Assembly (NCBI GenBank): GCA_003427395.1
Contig: BFEA01000014.1
Span: 4,106,677 to 4,133,657, forward strand
Direction of reading: 5' to 3'
Length of the DNA stretch: 26,981 nucleotides
Source of the DNA: Chara braunii
Lineage: Eukaryota > Streptophyta > Charophyceae > Charales > Characeae
How positions within the stretch are numbered: position 1 is the stretch's first letter; every line of letters starts with the position of its first letter. The translations under genes and the position numbers were made by a program. Under the pieces are notes generated by a model. The model had not been told where the DNA came from and did no database searches. It saw nothing but the letters and a program-made list of their open reading frames with translations. Shown in pieces: positions 26,024-26,981 of this stretch.

Positions 26024-26533
26024 CTACCCGCCATACCACTGCATTCCCACCAGACAGTTGGAGGGGGGGGGGGAAGGGGTCGGGGAATTCTTCGGGGGTC
26101 TCAGGGGAATCTCAGCATCTATTTTAGCCCACTCATTGAATATCAGGTAGTAGTCTCTTCCTATTTCTGCTCCCTGTTGTCCCTCTCCTGTCTCCTTTGG
26201 CTCTCCTTTCCTTTCCACCTTCCCAATTCTTCCTCCGGTAGGACCACCCAGCCAGCATGAGCAGAATTCTTGTACTTTTTGGTTGATGTCTCTTTGTGTT
26301 TGAAGTGTTTGAATGTGTGATTTGACCGCATCCCATTTGGCCGTTATTTCCGTTTGAATCTGCTGTATTATGCTTTCGATGAATTCTGGGCCTTCAAGTC
26401 TCACCCCTTCCATTTCGTGGGTGCAGCGCCGTCTCCATAGTGCCCAGAGGACCGCTCTACGTCCTACCTTGAACATATTGATTGCAATGACTTGCTGATT
26501 CCTGATGCCGAGATTGACAGCGAGGCTGTACAC
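26024..26533 (-). pseudogene. Probable LINE ORF2 C-terminal fragment
   Basis: A 169-codon minus-strand frame (GTG start, immediate upstream stop). Residues about 20-45 (INMFKVGRRAVLWALWRRRC) followed by an amphipathic helix (EFIESIIQQIQTEITAKW) resemble the W-xLW-xRN region after the reverse transcriptase in plant non-LTR retrotransposons. A CSCW motif follows near residue 91. The polymerase core itself is not present, so this is a 5'-truncated or eroded fragment. Its orientation agrees with the A31 tail at 25493-25463. The similarity is by eye only. Confidence 0.4.
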
Positions 26534-26981
26534 TAACCTGTAGGGTTAGTTTTGCAATTTTGTTTGGCTGAGGGCTAACCGAGAGATCCGCCTGTGTGGA
26601 AATTCGTGAGGGACAGATCTGTAATTTCTGGGAAAAATACAGACCTGGTACTAACCAAGTTCCTACAGCTACCCTAACTGCCTATAGCAGGCCCGGGCTA
26701 CCCCTAGGACAGACAAGCCCTAAGCGGCCTATACTGCTATACGGTCCTATAGCCTATAGCCGGGTCCGGTAGAGGCCGAGAGGCCGAAACAGCAGCGGTA
26801 CCGGTAGCTCCAGTCAGTCCAGTCTAGGTCTAGGCTAGAGTAGGAAGTCTATAAGTCCAGTAGGGAAATCGGGTAGGGACTTTTGGCTTTTCATTTTTCG
26901 TGTGCAGCGTTGGTGGCCAACCAAGTTTGCAGCGCTGAAGACCTACAGCGGCACCTGGAGGTTTCAGCAGGGTGAAGCAGC
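26534..26981. other. No recognised gene; CTATAG/CTAGG-rich small repeats
   Basis: About 26690-26870 has many short near-palindromic motifs (CCTATAGCCTATAGCC, TCTAGGTCTAGGCTAGAG) without a clear period. No supported frame. Confidence 0.4.

Overview
This is nuclear eukaryotic DNA that is almost all repeats and broken mobile elements. No gene is clearly intact and of known function. Nothing prokaryotic is visible (no operons, no CRISPR). The best clues to the source are a reverse-transcriptase relic of Penelope-like layout on the minus strand at 18.2-20.7 kb, and the zinc-knuckle plus coiled-coil plus SAP-like frames just upstream of it. From memory these protein styles are common in the genome of a charophyte green alga such as Chara. 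That assignment is inference and was not checked. There is a 580-base assembly gap (11062-11641) and a single N at 25498.

Layout. 1-3.7 kb: purine-rich DNA, a 217-bp tandem duplication and a three-unit degenerate repeat. 4.3-5.8 kb: a hAT-like non-autonomous transposon (4330-5800) that carries a second copy of its own family (4918-5617) in inverted orientation, with a perfect 8-bp target duplication. 5.8-6.6 kb: a compound satellite of GATT runs, G-run/C-run hairpins, CA runs and T runs. 6.9-8.2 kb: a tRNA-like SINE head, a pyrimidine-rich stretch and shuffled duplications. 9.7-10.5 kb: an in-frame 171-bp-period duplication and a 119-bp hairpin element. 13.2-14.4 kb: a possible gene whose last exon belongs to an unrecognised protein family; a decayed relative lies at 23.3-23.8 kb. 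14.7-17.3 kb: microsatellites, poly-A tails and a CA-rich tandem array. 17.3-18.2 kb: a terminal-inverted-repeat element abutting the end of the RT relic. 18.2-21.9 kb, minus strand: the retroelement relic. 22.3-25.6 kb: a hAT-like end fragment, three poly-A-tailed retroposon 3' ends and a 141-bp hairpin element. 26.0-26.5 kb, minus strand: a probable C-terminal fragment of a LINE ORF2, correctly oriented to own the poly-A tail at 25463-25493.

The strongest results are the self-nested hAT-like insertion, whose empty site can be read inside the inserted copy, and the retroelement relic, whose domain order (CCHC knuckle, coiled coil, SAP-like, Penelope-type RT with no visible GIY-YIG nuclease) is unusual. 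All hand alignments are approximate, and functional statements are family-level inference.
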